This document shows, piece by piece, positions 1-10,965 of a DNA stretch of 64,000 bases (position 1 is the stretch's first letter; each line of letters starts with the position of its first letter). Below the pieces are notes generated by a model. It was given only the letters and a program-made list of their open reading frames with translations. It was not told the origin of the DNA and searched no databases. Origin of the DNA: Blepharisma japonicum (taxonomy: Eukaryota > Ciliophora > Heterotrichea > Heterotrichida > Blepharismidae). The position numbers and the translations under genes were made by a program. The DNA lies in assembly GCA_949751835.1 (NCBI GenBank), contig CATKHK010000063.1, positions 1 to 64,000 of the forward strand, read 5' to 3'.

Positions 1-1133
1 GCTGATATTGCTGATTCTAAGCTATCATTTATTTTGACCCTCACTTTTTCAGCTATCTCTTCCAAATTGAAATTGTTATTTGGGCTTCTTGGTTTCTTCA
101 ATTTATTTATTCTAGTTAACTGATCTGATTCTTTCAATTTGTTTGAAAATTCATCCAAGATTTTAGCAAAATTTTCATAATTTTTAACTAATCTTTCTTG
201 ATCATTAGCTAAACGATCTATCTTTTCCTCGCTTTTGGTAAGTGCATCTCAAACTCTCTCTGTAAGATTTTTGAGTTGACCTTCAAACTTTTCGGTTAAT
301 TTCTCTACTATTTCAGAAGTGTATGTTTCAGGAGCTTTTATATTTGCTGTACTTAATCCATTTTCAGAGGAATTATATTTGTTTTGTTCATTTATTTTTA
401 TTGAATAGTTTTGATTAAGCTCATAGCTTTTTTCTCTAAGATCGATATTATGGTATTTGATTTCTCCTATTTGAGGACTATTGTCTAAACGCTGTCTTTT
501 TTGCACTTGTGGAGCAGGAATTGAAAGAGCTCTAATAGGAACGGCAAATTTGTTAGAAATATCTCTTCTACTTTCAAGACCAAATTTATTGTTATATGAT
601 GAAACATGCACTTGATCATCTTTCAAAGGTTTTGAGTGTTTTTTAAGATAAACTAAAATCGATCCAGATTCATATTTTGATCCTTTTAATGCAATTGCTT
701 TATCATTGCACTCATGCCAAGTTTTATTAAAGGATCTGACTTGATTTTTCTCAATACTAAAAATTAATTTATATTGACTATCTAAATTCTTAAGACTTTG
801 CTTTTGCTGAATTTTATTGTGAACAACAAGTACATTTTTTGATTCCCCTTCTAAGTATTTTTTAATGTTATGACTTTCGATTATGTCACAAATTTCCTTC
901 AAATTTTTATTTCTATCACAAATAGTCTTAAATGTTTCTATAGTGCCATTGCAATTCATCAAGCCATTATATTTTTTTAATTCTTCATCGGATATTCCCT
1001 TTCTAAATGCATTTGCTATTATCTCATGTAGCTCAGGATCAAGTATTTGAAAGGTTTCATTTATATCAGCAACTATGTTACCACTAATTGTTGCTATCAT
1101 CCAGCATGCCTTTTTCAAAAATGAAGTACTCAT
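1..1133 (-). CDS. Unknown coiled-coil protein, 3' end beyond window
   Basis: The frame opens at ATG 1133 and runs off the left edge, so at least 377 codons are visible. A TGA at 249-251 must be read as Trp; the frame continues without TAA or TAG to base 1. I recognise no domain. The N-terminal third is mixed and carries a short hydrophobic start (around residues 8-20). The middle is basic, with a KRQR cluster near residue 213 that could be a nuclear localisation signal. From about residue 275 the sequence is a charged, Leu/Ile-spaced coiled coil (Glu, Lys and Asn rich). A Kelch gene follows downstream on the same strand relative to this promoter side, separated by 370 bp. Function unknown; the reading frame itself is well supported by its length under the UGA=Trp code. 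Confidence 0.6.
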
Positions 1134-1503
1134 TTTTATGTATTCTACAAATTAAATTAGCAAATATGAATTTACTTAGAGTTTTCTATAATTTTAATTT
1201 TACCTTTATTTATAAATACCTTATTTAAAACTAGCCAAACCACTAAAAGATAAATTTATTTTAATTTAGATTCTCTCATCTGATTGCAAGAAAAAGCACA
1301 ATTTGCCAAAATTCTAATTCTATCACAAACATATTTATGAAATGCCAATTGGTTTTGAAAGATATTTATGATTTTAAGTATCATTTTTAATTTTAGCAGG
1401 AAAAGGGATTTTAGTAGGCTCTAATAGTTTGTAACGAAAAGAAACCAAAAATCTATCCAAAGATACACGATGATATTTCCATTAGATTAATTTATTAAAT
1501 TCA
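1134..1503. other. AT-rich spacer
   Basis: Between two minus-strand genes. No open frame, tRNA or repeat copy seen; it must contain the promoter of the gene ending at 1133. Confidence 0.5.
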
Positions 1504-2454
1504 CTATCAATTATATATTGCTAATATCGTTAGATAAAAATCACGAGACTTATTTATCAAGCGAGGGCAGCGGAGGATAATTTGATAGTGGTTACTTTTA
1601 ATTGATGAAGACTTTATTGATGAAATCCGAAGATAACGTAAAACTTTTTGGTTCAGGTTAAATTTGTAATATGTTTTATCAAAATTTACAAGATTTGCAA
1701 CGTAAATTCATCCATTATTATATAAGCAATCTGCTTGATTAGAACTTTCCAATGCTAAATATCCTATTAGTTTCCAAGTATACTCATCTCCAACTCCACT
1801 TTCATACATATGTCCGTTCTCAATTAGTAGCAATTTATCTACTGCATGAATAAAAGTTTTTATATAATATTGAGTAAATTCATAAGGCAAAATTGAAAAT
1901 GAGTCGATATCAATTGAATATAGCAAAAGATATTCGTACCAATACCCAGAAATCAAAATATTCCTATTGAATGCGATGCTATGGCAATAGAAATCACCAA
2001 ATGGCAATGGAGTTAATTTAGCTCATCGATTTGTATCCAGATCTAATCTTAAAGATAAAGGCAAAGGATCTCCTTCAAAACAATAAATGCTTCTGTCAAA
2101 ATAAAGAGCTGTGGAGTTGCATAAAGAAGTTCTAGATGATAACAGTCGAGCTTTAAAGGTCTTATCAAGTATTAAGGCAGCATTATCCTTATAAGTACGT
2201 CCAAAACAAAATAGCTCGCCATTTGGAAGTGGAGTAATGCAGAAGATACTTTTGAAATATTTAGGATTAGTAACGCTGATTACTTCTTCTTTTTCATTTT
2301 CAGTGTCATAAATAAACAAAGTAGTTCTTTCGTTATTAGTATCTCAAACAAGAAGATACAGATTTTTCCTTTGGGTGTTTTTTATTTCAATGTTGCATTT
2401 TATTAGAGAATATGATTTAAGTGTGCTTATTTGATTTTGGCCCCCAGATTCCAT
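1504..2454 (-). CDS. Kelch-repeat-like beta-propeller protein
   Basis: A 316-residue reading frame from ATG 2454 to TAG 1504-1506. It needs four or more in-frame TGA codons read as Trp (for example at 2023-2025 and 1708-1710), which is why it looks fragmented under the standard code. Repeating blades have the pattern 'PLPNGELFCFG ... DNAALILD', 'STALYFDRSIYCFEG' and end with a 'YYKF(N/D)L' strand, as in the other propeller genes of this window (22342-23295, 58441-59346, 4106-5377). Kelch and galactose-oxidase-like propellers usually bind other proteins; partner unknown. No F-box or signal peptide is evident at the N-terminus (starts MESGGQNQ). A degraded relative lies immediately upstream at 2560-3010. 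Family call is firm at the fold level, not the function level. Confidence 0.65.
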
Positions 2455-2559
2455 ATTATTATAAATATTTTAATATTTAATAAATTTTTGAATTATAATT
2501 TTCTATTCTAAATAAAATCCCAGTTAGTATTGATTACTCAAATTCTCTTGAAAATGATA

Positions 2560-3010
2560 GCTCGCTAATAATCGCCTATTCGTTTCCAAATATAATCTTC
2601 CCTAAATTTGTTTTTCATAATTAAACCTTCACATTAAATCAATAACAAATTTCCTTATATGTAGCCAGATGATTTTAAAATAATTATTAGATTCATAAGG
2701 CAAAATTGAGAAAGAATTGGTATCAATTGAATATAATAAAAGATTTTTATTTAAATTTCCAGCAATCCAAATATTACTATTAACCTAAAGTTTTGGCAAT
2801 AACTGTCAACTTTTGGTATTGAAGCTAAATTCACTAGTCGATTTGCATATAATCAAATCTTACTTACAGATAGAGCCAAATAATTATCTTTATAATCACA
2901 TCCTCCAAAATAATAAACATTTTCTAAAAAAAGTTCTGAGGATTAGTAGAAAGGACTTTCAGATGGCAACAGTCAAACTTTAAACTTTTATCAAGTATTA
3001 AAGCAATCTC
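2560..3010 (-). pseudogene. Decayed copy of the neighbouring Kelch gene
   Basis: Nucleotide similarity to 1720-2170 is visible, for example the shared stretch 'attcataaggcaaaattga' at 2690 versus 1878, followed by alignable sequence with many indels and TAA/TAG codons. It represents the C-terminal half of the propeller. No continuous frame remains. Together with the intact gene next to it, this is a tandem duplication followed by decay. Confidence 0.6.
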
Positions 3011-3108
3011 AGAAAATGGAGGGTAATTATCAAACGGGCAAAGGAGGGTCGGATCTAACTTTGGAAATTTTTTATAACTTTTTGCAAAAATTGAATATAT
3101 CTTATCAT

Positions 3109-3564
3109 CTATAGGGTTCTTGAGAATGGGAAAAATTTGCTCATGTTGTATATCTTCTGAATTTTTGCCAATTTGGTAGACAGCATATCTTGCTCACAGC
3201 CAGTTTTTTTCTTGTATAGAGATGAAACTTTAGCTAGATAGGGAAGCCCAACTATTCTTATGATATTCACTAGACGCTCTAGGTTATTCTTTAGCGCGAT
3301 ATCAGGAGTGGAATCCTCAGCTTTGAGCTTCCATCTTAGTTGATAAACGGTCAGAATAAAGATTTTGAAATTTTTTGGAAGGCAGCCTACGCTGATGTGT
3401 AGTAAGTATGTGGCTCAAATCCTCCCACCACAGAAACAAGTGTAGGCCCTTTGCATGGAAAATACACAGTGCATGGCTGTATACGGACTAGCAAGAAAGT
3501 GATGAAGCGGTAATGGAGGAGGATAATAGTGGCCTAAGGCTTGCAGAGGACTTCTCGATATACA
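3109..3564 (-). pseudogene. GC-richer open stretch, unidentified coding remnant
   Basis: With TGA as Trp this strand has about 151 codons free of TAA/TAG, ending in TAG at 3109-3111. There is no ATG at its 5' end. The base composition is visibly richer in G+C than its surroundings. The conceptual product contains 'TCFCGG' and a helical, Lys-rich C-terminal half ('LKNNLERLVNIIRIVGLPYL'). I do not recognise it. It may be the remnant of a mobile element or a gene fragment, or an open frame by chance. Confidence 0.25.
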
Positions 3565-3569
3565 TTAAT

Positions 3570-4102
3570 GCTATTTTGTTAGTTTCAAAGTATAAATGCT
3601 TCTTGTAAAAGTGATCTAGAGCTTAAAGGTTACTACAAACAGACGAAGAAATTTGAAATGCTTTTTAATATATGCAGAGACCTACAATCAATTTTCTGGA
3701 GCTCTGAGAACAGCAATCAAAAATTTAATAGCTGAATCTTTTTCTCCTTATTTATATGAAGATTCTAAACTTCTTATCTGTCAATAGTCATGTAAGCCCT
3801 ACCGAATTAATTCAATATGACATAGAAAAGTGTCAGCAAACGAAAATTAATATTAATCTACCTAAGCTTTTGACTAACGACGAAGTCAGTGTAGTTCAAC
3901 TTCATAACAATAAATTATTTTGTTTGGGAACTCCAATGTAGAAAGCTACAACGCCTGGATTATTGATTTGAATTCATATGAAATCAAACGAGCTTTACCA
4001 TCTGGAATATTCTCAAAAATCAGGAATTTTTTATTATCTGCACAATATTTGCATCATTGGTGAATTTCTGCCTATAAGAATTCCTATTGCCTCTTTGAGA
4101 GC
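3570..4102 (+). pseudogene. Broken upstream duplicate of Kelch gene 4106-5377
   Basis: Sequence here aligns with about 4310-4790 of the next gene: both contain 'aatcaattcaatatgacatag'-like sequence and encode 'VNSHVSPTELIQYDIEK' (3778 and 4519). This copy has frameshifts and stops (a short frame 3756-3941 ends early after 'LFCLGTPM'). The two copies are about 740 bp apart, a tandem duplication in which the upstream one has died. Confidence 0.65.
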
Positions 4103-4105
4103 TAA

Positions 4106-5377
4106 TTTAGATTATTCGACTTTAAAAGTACGCATACCCAGCTCAAATCATATGTATTGGAATTGCTCAATACAAAAATCGAGCATATCTTATCATGCTA
4201 TTTAGTACTAGGAAATGAAGATGAAATAAAAAACAGGTTAATTAAGCTTAATTTTTATGAGGATGAAGATTCTAAAATCGAAGAATTAGAAAATCTCAAA
4301 GAAACCTTAAACACTGAGTTTCAAAATATAAACGCTTCTTATCAAAGCGATAAAAATTTCAAACAATTAGTAAAAGCAGATGAAGAAATAAGCAATATTT
4401 ATTTGAAGTATACAGAAACTTACAATGAATTTTCTGTTGCCCTTAGAAAAAGAATAAAAAGAAGAATAGACAAATCTTTTTCTCCTTATTTCTATGAAGA
4501 TTCAAAAGTTCTTTACTCTGTCAATAGCCATGTAAGCCCTACCGAACTAATTCAATATGACATAGAAAAGTCTCAGCAAATGAAAATCGATATCAATCTG
4601 CCTAAGCCACTAACTAATGACGATGTCAGCGTAGTTCAGCTTCCTAATAATGAGCTATTTTGTTTCGGGAAATCCAACCGAGACAGCTGCAATGCCTGAA
4701 TAATTGATTTGAATTCATGTGAAATTAAGCGAACTTTGCCATCTATACGGTATCCTAATAGATCAGGAATTTTTTATTACCAACAAAGCGTTTACGTTAT
4801 TAGTGGTTTGCTACCTATAGTTTTCTGTATAAGCTCCTCTAGTACTCCTCTTCCTTTAGAATTAAAAGAAGACCGTACCAATAAAAGATTTGATTTAATC
4901 TCAAATAAATGAGTTTCATTACCTAAACTTCCAAGATGAATTACTTCTTGTTCAGCAGTGCCTTACAAGCACAAAATTCTATTTACAGGGGTTGAGTGTG
5001 AGAATTTTATTTATTCATATGACATAAACTTAGAAAGTTTCCATAAAATAGATTTACTTCAGAAACCGACAGAAAAGTTATTGATTGCTGGAAACTCAAG
5101 GCTTTTTTTATTAGAGGCTTGAGGAAGCTTATGAGAAAGCGAGTATGATAATGAGTATATTTGGAATAGGGTTAGCAAATTTGAAAAAAGTTTATTTGTT
5201 GCGCGATCGTATAGAGTTGTAACAAGTACAAAGGTTTATATTGGAGTTTTTGAAATTTATCATAGTACTAGTAAGTATTTATATTACGAGTTCAATTTAA
5301 AAGAAAAGGAGTTCAAGGAAATCAAAAGTTTTGAAGGCCCCAGCGTAGGGAGACATTTTGAATATGTATATGATTAA
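4106..5377 (+). CDS. Coiled-coil plus Kelch-like propeller protein, start unclear
   Basis: A frame of 423 codons lies between TAA 4103-4105 and TAA 5375-5377, with several TGA codons as Trp (4698, 4911, 4938, 5119, 5131 region). The first 110 residues are a charged coiled coil ('DSKIEELENLKETL'), then a propeller begins at 'LYSVNSHVSPTELIQYD' with blades 'VVQLPNNELFCFG', 'GIFYYQQSVYVISG', 'ILFTGVECENFIYSYD' and the closing 'YLYYEFNLKEKEF'. No ATG lies near the expected start; the first in-frame Met is at 'MKIDINLPKP'. Either an upstream exon joined by a mini-intron is missed or the 5' end was lost when the adjacent copy (3570-4102) broke. Coding capacity is otherwise intact, so it may be active or freshly truncated. 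Confidence 0.5.
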
Positions 5378-5407
5378 TAGTGTTTAATAAGGAGATATTT
5401 TCATTTA

Positions 5408-5713
5408 TTATAAATGATGTATTGTTGCTTTTACTTCCTCTTTAGCAATAGATAATTTTTGTGTTTCTTGATTTACAATAATTAAGTCAGTTTTAAATGA
5501 TGGGGAATGTTGTGATAATTCTATGCTTTCTTCTTTCTCTTCTTCTTTAAGTAAATTTGCTATTTGGTTATATTTAGGGTACTAAAATGAAATCTGAAAA
5601 TGGGACAATTTTAAGCTTGCATGTATGAATTCTATACTAATTGGATCTTCGATTGCTATTTTCATCAACTGATCACTTAACACTTCACTTGAAAGAAATT
5701 TTGGTTCTTTGAG
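5408..5713 (-). pseudogene. Coding remnant with one internal TAG
   Basis: On this strand 102 codons read in one frame (product contains 'SSEVLSDQLMKIAIEDP' and 'KTDLIIVNQETQKLSIAKEE') with a single TAG at 5582-5584, and TAA at 5408-5410. A TAG lies just upstream of the first codon, and there is no ATG at the start. The sequence is Glu/Lys rich and reads like the tail of a helical protein. Family unknown. The internal TAG sits between Phe and Tyr where a Gln would fit. Confidence 0.35.
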
Positions 5714-6110
5714 CTATTATAAAAATTATTTCAACCATTTATTATGATTAATATATATGACTAGTGAGATACAGCCAAGCTTGACCCATTTGTGGCTAAT
5801 TTAATTTTAAGTTTTTTTAATCATATATTAAAACAATTAAATCGCTAAACCATTGAAGCTCTAAGAATCTAGAATATTAATTTAATACTAATTATCGCTG
5901 ATAATTGATTAATTCTAAGTCCTAGCTCTATATATTATTACAAAGACTGCTGAGAATGCTACTGAAATTTAATAAGTTTTATCGTTTCAAATTTTTTATA
6001 TATAAGCATAAAATTAAGGTTAGTTTGTTAAATAAGTAATAAAAAGTTATAGCTGACATTTCATAATACAAAATTATTTTAATTAAAATCTATCCTTAAC
6101 CGATTTCCTT

Positions 6111-6148
6111 ATTAAAAATTAACGGAATTTATAAACATTTAAAACAAA
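6111..6148 (+). repeat. 38-bp motif, copy 1
   Basis: Matches the consensus that begins ATTAAAAATTAACGG and ends ATAAACATTTAAAAC. This copy has the GGAATTT variant in the middle. Flank upstream is diverged. Confidence 0.85.
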
Positions 6149-7690
6149 GCCTATCAGTTTCATCAGTACTTAAGCCAAGTTATAAATAAAAGACACTACA
6201 AAATATCTCCAATGAATTGCACAAAAACAACACATTACTACGGTATTGTAATTTATAAAAATTGCTCAACTGATATAATTGCTTACATTTTGCATCTTCA
6301 AAAGCCAAACAGCATTTACACTAAAATTGACTCTGATGCTCAAATACCTTCATCTTTAAAAATCCGATTCACTTATCTGTAAGAAACAAATTGCCACAAA
6401 TTATTTTAATTTGGAAATGAGATGAGAACCTCAATTAATTAAGCTATTTTCTGGTTTGAACATTTATTTTGGAACAAAAAACGATAATTTAAAATCTAGA
6501 ACTATTATGCTATTATACTCGCAAAAATTTTTACTATTTTATTTAAAGACTGTTGAATAAGTTTGTGGAGATGAGAGGGAAAAATTTAGACAAGCAAAAG
6601 ATGCAATGCTCACTGTATTTTTGCGAAAAAATACGGTCGTGAAGCTTGAGTAAAAAATAAATTTAAGATTGGATGGCAATATACTTACTTAAGCAGATTT
6701 AGCCAAATTGAATACATTTAAAAAAGCACGACTCAAATGAAAGAATAACAGAGATACTTCTGTAGAATTAGATGGAGAGCTTGTAGTAAAATTTTTCTCA
6801 TGCTAATTCAAATCTATGGATGATAAAAGTTGATACCTAAATATATTTTTGGAGCATAGCATACTTCGAAAGAAGGAAGAAGATCTTTTTTTAATTGCTG
6901 AAAGTTATTGAAACGCTTTTATAAAAATCTAGCATATTATGGAACAATTTAAAATCCAATTCAAAGTTCAGAAATTAAGATTATTAAGATCAAGGTCTAA
7001 AGAAAAGAAAGTCTGATCCATATTCTCGCATTGATCAGCTAAGTATTACATAAAGAAGCAGCTATTACTAAGCCAAATATAAAGTATAAAATATTATTTG
7101 CTAAGTAATAAAGATGACTTCATATTTTAAAGATAAATGGATAAGAACCATAAATAAAGACAGCTGGGTATTTCATTTTTGATAAAGCTTCCCATTGTTA
7201 GAATTCAACCTTATTCCATTTTTGTTTAATCGAAAGCAAGAATGTTTTATAAAAATCCATACCAAATTCATTAGGTTTTTGAAACTGTAAAATTTGATAA
7301 TTAATTGTTCATAAAGTCAATTTATGTAAGACCTATTAAGATAATAGCTTGGCAAAGCCGATAAGTAATTTATTAAAATAATAATTTAAAATTATTAATA
7401 AATAATTAGCGTAATACAATATTACTATCATTGAAGATTTAAAACTAACAGGCATTATTATCTAAAAATATTTTCATATTAAATTTTTAAAATAATCACA
7501 GATTTCTAATAGAATTTATAAATAAACTCTAATTTCTGCTTGATAAATAATAAATCAAAATTATTCATCAATCATAATAAGTTAAGAGCTATTTTAGATG
7601 GTCTTTTATTCTAGACAATAACACTTAAATTTAAGGATAATTAAAAGCATAAAGTTAGTAAATTAATTTTATCCATTTTAAAATTTTGCT

Positions 7691-7728
7691 ATTAAAAATT
7701 AACGGAATTTATAAACATTTAAAACAAA
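7691..7728 (+). repeat. 38-bp motif, copy 2
   Basis: Full match with the GGAATTT variant; preceded by the common AAATTTTGCT. A frame through it (7686-7931) stays open for 81 codons and ends in the microsatellite. Confidence 0.85.
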
Positions 7729-7883
7729 ATTTGTCAACTAAGGCAGCATATGGATTACTATTTTATAAAAAAAATCATTCAAAGCAGCTATTAAAATTCG
7801 AGATCTGTTATTCAAAAATTTTAATTGAGACTATTAAGAGCGATATGATACATGATTTAATTAGAAAAGCATTACTTAGCTCA

Positions 7884-7884
<1 letters not shown>

Positions 7885-7921
<37 letters not shown>
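7885..7921. repeat. Microsatellite (ATCA)n, about 9 units
   Basis: Perfect tetranucleotide run; a shorter run of the same unit occurs near 62627. Confidence 0.9.
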
Positions 7922-7923
<2 letters not shown>

Positions 7924-8357
7924 ATATTTAAATATATTTATATCCTAAAAAAATGATTTCGAAAATGAGTATTGAGTGGTTAACTCGAAGACAAAATTTT
8001 GGCTACAACATTGATATCATCAAAACTAGTTATTATTTGTAATGAAAATAAAAAAAAACTATATTAAAAAGATGTACTTTTTAATTTTCAATTTTCTTGG
8101 CTTGGATTAATAATTAATAATCCTATGCTAAATATATGTTAAAAGGCTTATGTATTTGGTTTGAAATCAAGTATATGAAAATTGTTAGAAATTAAATAAT
8201 ATAAGTAAAATAGCTTATAAAAGAAGACTTCTTTAATATCTTTTGCTGACTCATTACCTAAAACCATGGATATTTAGTTTGAATTTGACAAATTTTTTAA
8301 TGCAAAATTTGATTACTATAGTTAATTGACTCATCAGCATTTTTTTGCTAATAAATT

Positions 8358-8385
8358 AGAAGAAGAAGAAGAAGAAGAAGAAGAA
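8358..8385. repeat. Microsatellite (GAA)n, about 9 units
   Basis: Perfect trinucleotide run in non-coding AT-rich sequence. Confidence 0.9.
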
Positions 8386-8871
8386 TAAAGGCCATAATAA
8401 AAGAATATAAAGTCACTTTTATTAAAAATTAGTAGAAGAAGGTTGTATCAATATTGAATTTCATTTTACTTGGTTTGAATAATTAACTTAAAATTATGTT
8501 AGTTATATTCGAAACGCTAATATTTAATTTTAGAGCTAAACTGTAAGAAAAAATTAGTAAATTTTAATTTGAGGATATATATATTCAGAAAAGCATTCTA
8601 CTATAATAATAAACTCATAAATTTGTGCTTTATAAAATTATAATAAACTAGAACACAAAATAGGTTAAAAACATAACTATAACTATGCAGTATTAAACCC
8701 TTATTTTATTATCGTACAATTGCATTTGGGCTAAGCTTACCAAAAGAGCTATATAAGAAAATAGGCTTTATAATAAGCAAAAAACCAAAAGATTCCTATT
8801 AATTTTGCCAATTCTTTCATCTCATAGCTTTAAATAGCCAAACTTATGTTTAAAACAATAAAAATTTTGCT

Positions 8872-8909
8872 ATTAAAAATTAACGGAAATTATAAGCATT
8901 TAAAACCAA
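8872..8909 (+). repeat. 38-bp motif, copy 3
   Basis: GGAAATT variant with two substitutions (ATAAGC, AAAACC). Preceded by AAATTTTGCT and, 24 bp upstream, an ATG in the frame that reads through it; that frame ends about 60 codons later at a TAG. Confidence 0.85.
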
Positions 8910-9483
8910 ATTTTGCAATTATAAATAAAGACAGGCAATTCCACATACTTGATCATTTGAACTTTAATAGTCAAAAAGGCTCGTTAAATCAAAGCAATAT
9001 ATGAATTAATTTGTTTTCAGAAAATAATAAGCACACTTGTCAAAAAAAAAAGATAGCACCTTTCCTGAAATCACTACAAACAAGCTAGTGATTGACTATT
9101 AATAGATGGCAAAAAAAGATAAGTTTCACCTTTTAGTTTATAAAAGCACAATTTTCTAGTAAAATGAAATATTGAGACTAATGAGATTCTTTGGAAATTT
9201 CTTGGGAGAGGATAATATAATATCAATTAAAAGGATACAAATAAGCACCTAATTAATTGGCCTATATTGACAATCGTATATATTTGATATTAGATAAGCC
9301 AGCTTTTGGTTGATAAGAAATAAGGAAAATTGATAATATAGATAAATACTGTTCTTATGCAACTATAAACTTGCATACTACCTCTAGTGAGAAATATGGT
9401 TCAGGGCCCATAGAGCTGAAGTAATTTTCATATAAAGGCATTATTGTCCTCTCAAAACCTAAGAAGTTAATAATTGGAATAAA

Positions 9484-9981
9484 CTATTCATATAGCCTCT
9501 TAAAGGCACATAAGTAAAATTTAACTAAATTTGACAAATTTGAAAATAAAAACTTAAGTATGCCAAGTTCAGCTGAATAGTAAGCCTTCAGCTGATGGGA
9601 ACAGAAGTAATTCTTATCTTTTTTCCAAGATATGCTAAAGTGAGCTGAAAGTATATTAAGGAAATTATTAAGCTTTAATGGATTCTTAATATATATTGGG
9701 GCAATATTTAATAATTTAATAATGGCCACAAATAAGACCAATTCACTGCAGCTCAGATGACTTTGCAAAAGCTGCCAGCATAGAGATCAAAATCAATATT
9801 TACCCACTTTAAAATCGCTAAAGATGTCACCAATCTTTGATAAAGCAAAAAATAATGAAATCCCTGAATATCCCCTTGCATGAAGTAATGATTTACAGTT
9901 TAACTGAGAACTTATTCAAATCTCCCACAAATAATGAGAGCTATAGGGGTTATCATATTCCCCAGAGTGTAATATTTCCAT
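9484..9981 (-). CDS. Unknown protein or recent gene remnant
   Basis: With UGA as Trp, a frame runs from ATG 9981 to TAG 9484-9486 (165 residues), and is in fact free of TAA/TAG from about 10052. Such a run is unlikely by chance at this AT content. The start is polar ('MEILHSGEYDNPYSSHYLW'); the C-terminal two thirds are rich in hydrophobic residues with possible membrane segments ('LVLFVAIIKLLNIAPIYI'). I recognise no family. Further protein-like sequence in a different frame (to about 9365) suggests the gene once continued and has since been frameshifted. First-codon-position G enrichment, seen in the expressed genes of this window, is weak here, so it may be a pseudogene. Confidence 0.35.
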
Positions 9982-10965
9982 CTGAAGGCAAATATCTCAA
10001 TTGCTATAGCTATTAAATACGGTGCCCAAGAAATTGGGGTTGACATGAATCTAGTATTTTCATGATTTTTTTTTGTCCTATAAGTGAATAGAATTTTTTT
10101 GTATATAATATAATGTAATCTGTTGTAAAATTTCTTATCAGCTAACTGCCAGTGTCATAGTAGATAGGTCTTAATAATATTCAATTTTACTGCTCTTGAA
10201 GATCTCACCTTTTTTGTGATGGTTGGCTTAACTAAGAATACCTCTTTAGAAAATAGTGAAACAGAATTAATAATTTAATAAAACTTACATTGAGGAAAAT
10301 TGACTGGATTTATCAGAAGAATATTGAAGAAAAGGATTCAAGTTTTTAAAAGCTATATGCATCTTATCCTTCTTCATAATTAAGAGATTTAAGCATTTTT
10401 GAATCAATATATTAAGAAAATACTTTAATAATTTTACACTTTCATCTAACCATGGAAAGCATCAATTATAAATGATAGAAATTATGTGAAATTTCATTTT
10501 CTGACGACATAGATACATTTTGCTCACACAGGTCAATGTTTTACATCAAAATGGCATATTTTAATTGATTTTTCATATTTTTCTGATAGAGTTAATCTAA
10601 ATTTAGGCTTTTAAAATATTTTGCGTGATAAAAAATATCTAGTTTAACCAAAATAAAATTCCGATTTAGAAATATTAAGTCCATATAAAACCAGAGCAAT
10701 GATCTTTATGTTTTAATTCAATAATTGAACTAAATTTAGAATTTTATATAACTCAGCTATTTCTGGCTCGATTGAGAATTAGATTCGTTGATATGGCTTT
10801 CTCTTTTCTTATGCTCTCTATGCTGTTTCTCATGGCTATTTGATTGAGATAATGCTTGAAAGAGTTTGAGCCCCAACTGTTGATAAAAACTAATGCTGAG
10901 AAAAAAATAGTTGAATTAAAATTATTAATGATTTTTAGAAAGGTTAGTTACCTTAGTAAAACTTG

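Larger units (their letters stand above)
5714..9360. other. AT-rich, repeat-bearing non-coding region
   Basis: About 3.6 kb with no gene I can support. It carries three copies of the 38-bp motif (6111, 7691, 8872) and two microsatellites. Weak open stretches start at the motif (its plus-strand reading gives 'LLLKINGNYKHLKQN') but break soon after. Confidence 0.5.

Noticed and set aside
7885-7921. (ATCA)n as a telomere or CRISPR-like repeat
   Set aside because: Perfect short tandem without spacers, unlike the telomere unit known for Blepharisma; an ordinary microsatellite.
8848-10045. A plus-strand protein family starting at the motif, with UAA and UAG read as Gln (Condylostoma-like code)
   Set aside because: The conceptual readings look protein-like, but any AT-rich sequence read without stops does. 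G is not enriched at first codon positions, indels between duplicated copies (25.2 and 30.3 kb) are not multiples of three, and neighbouring real genes clearly stop at UAA/UAG.
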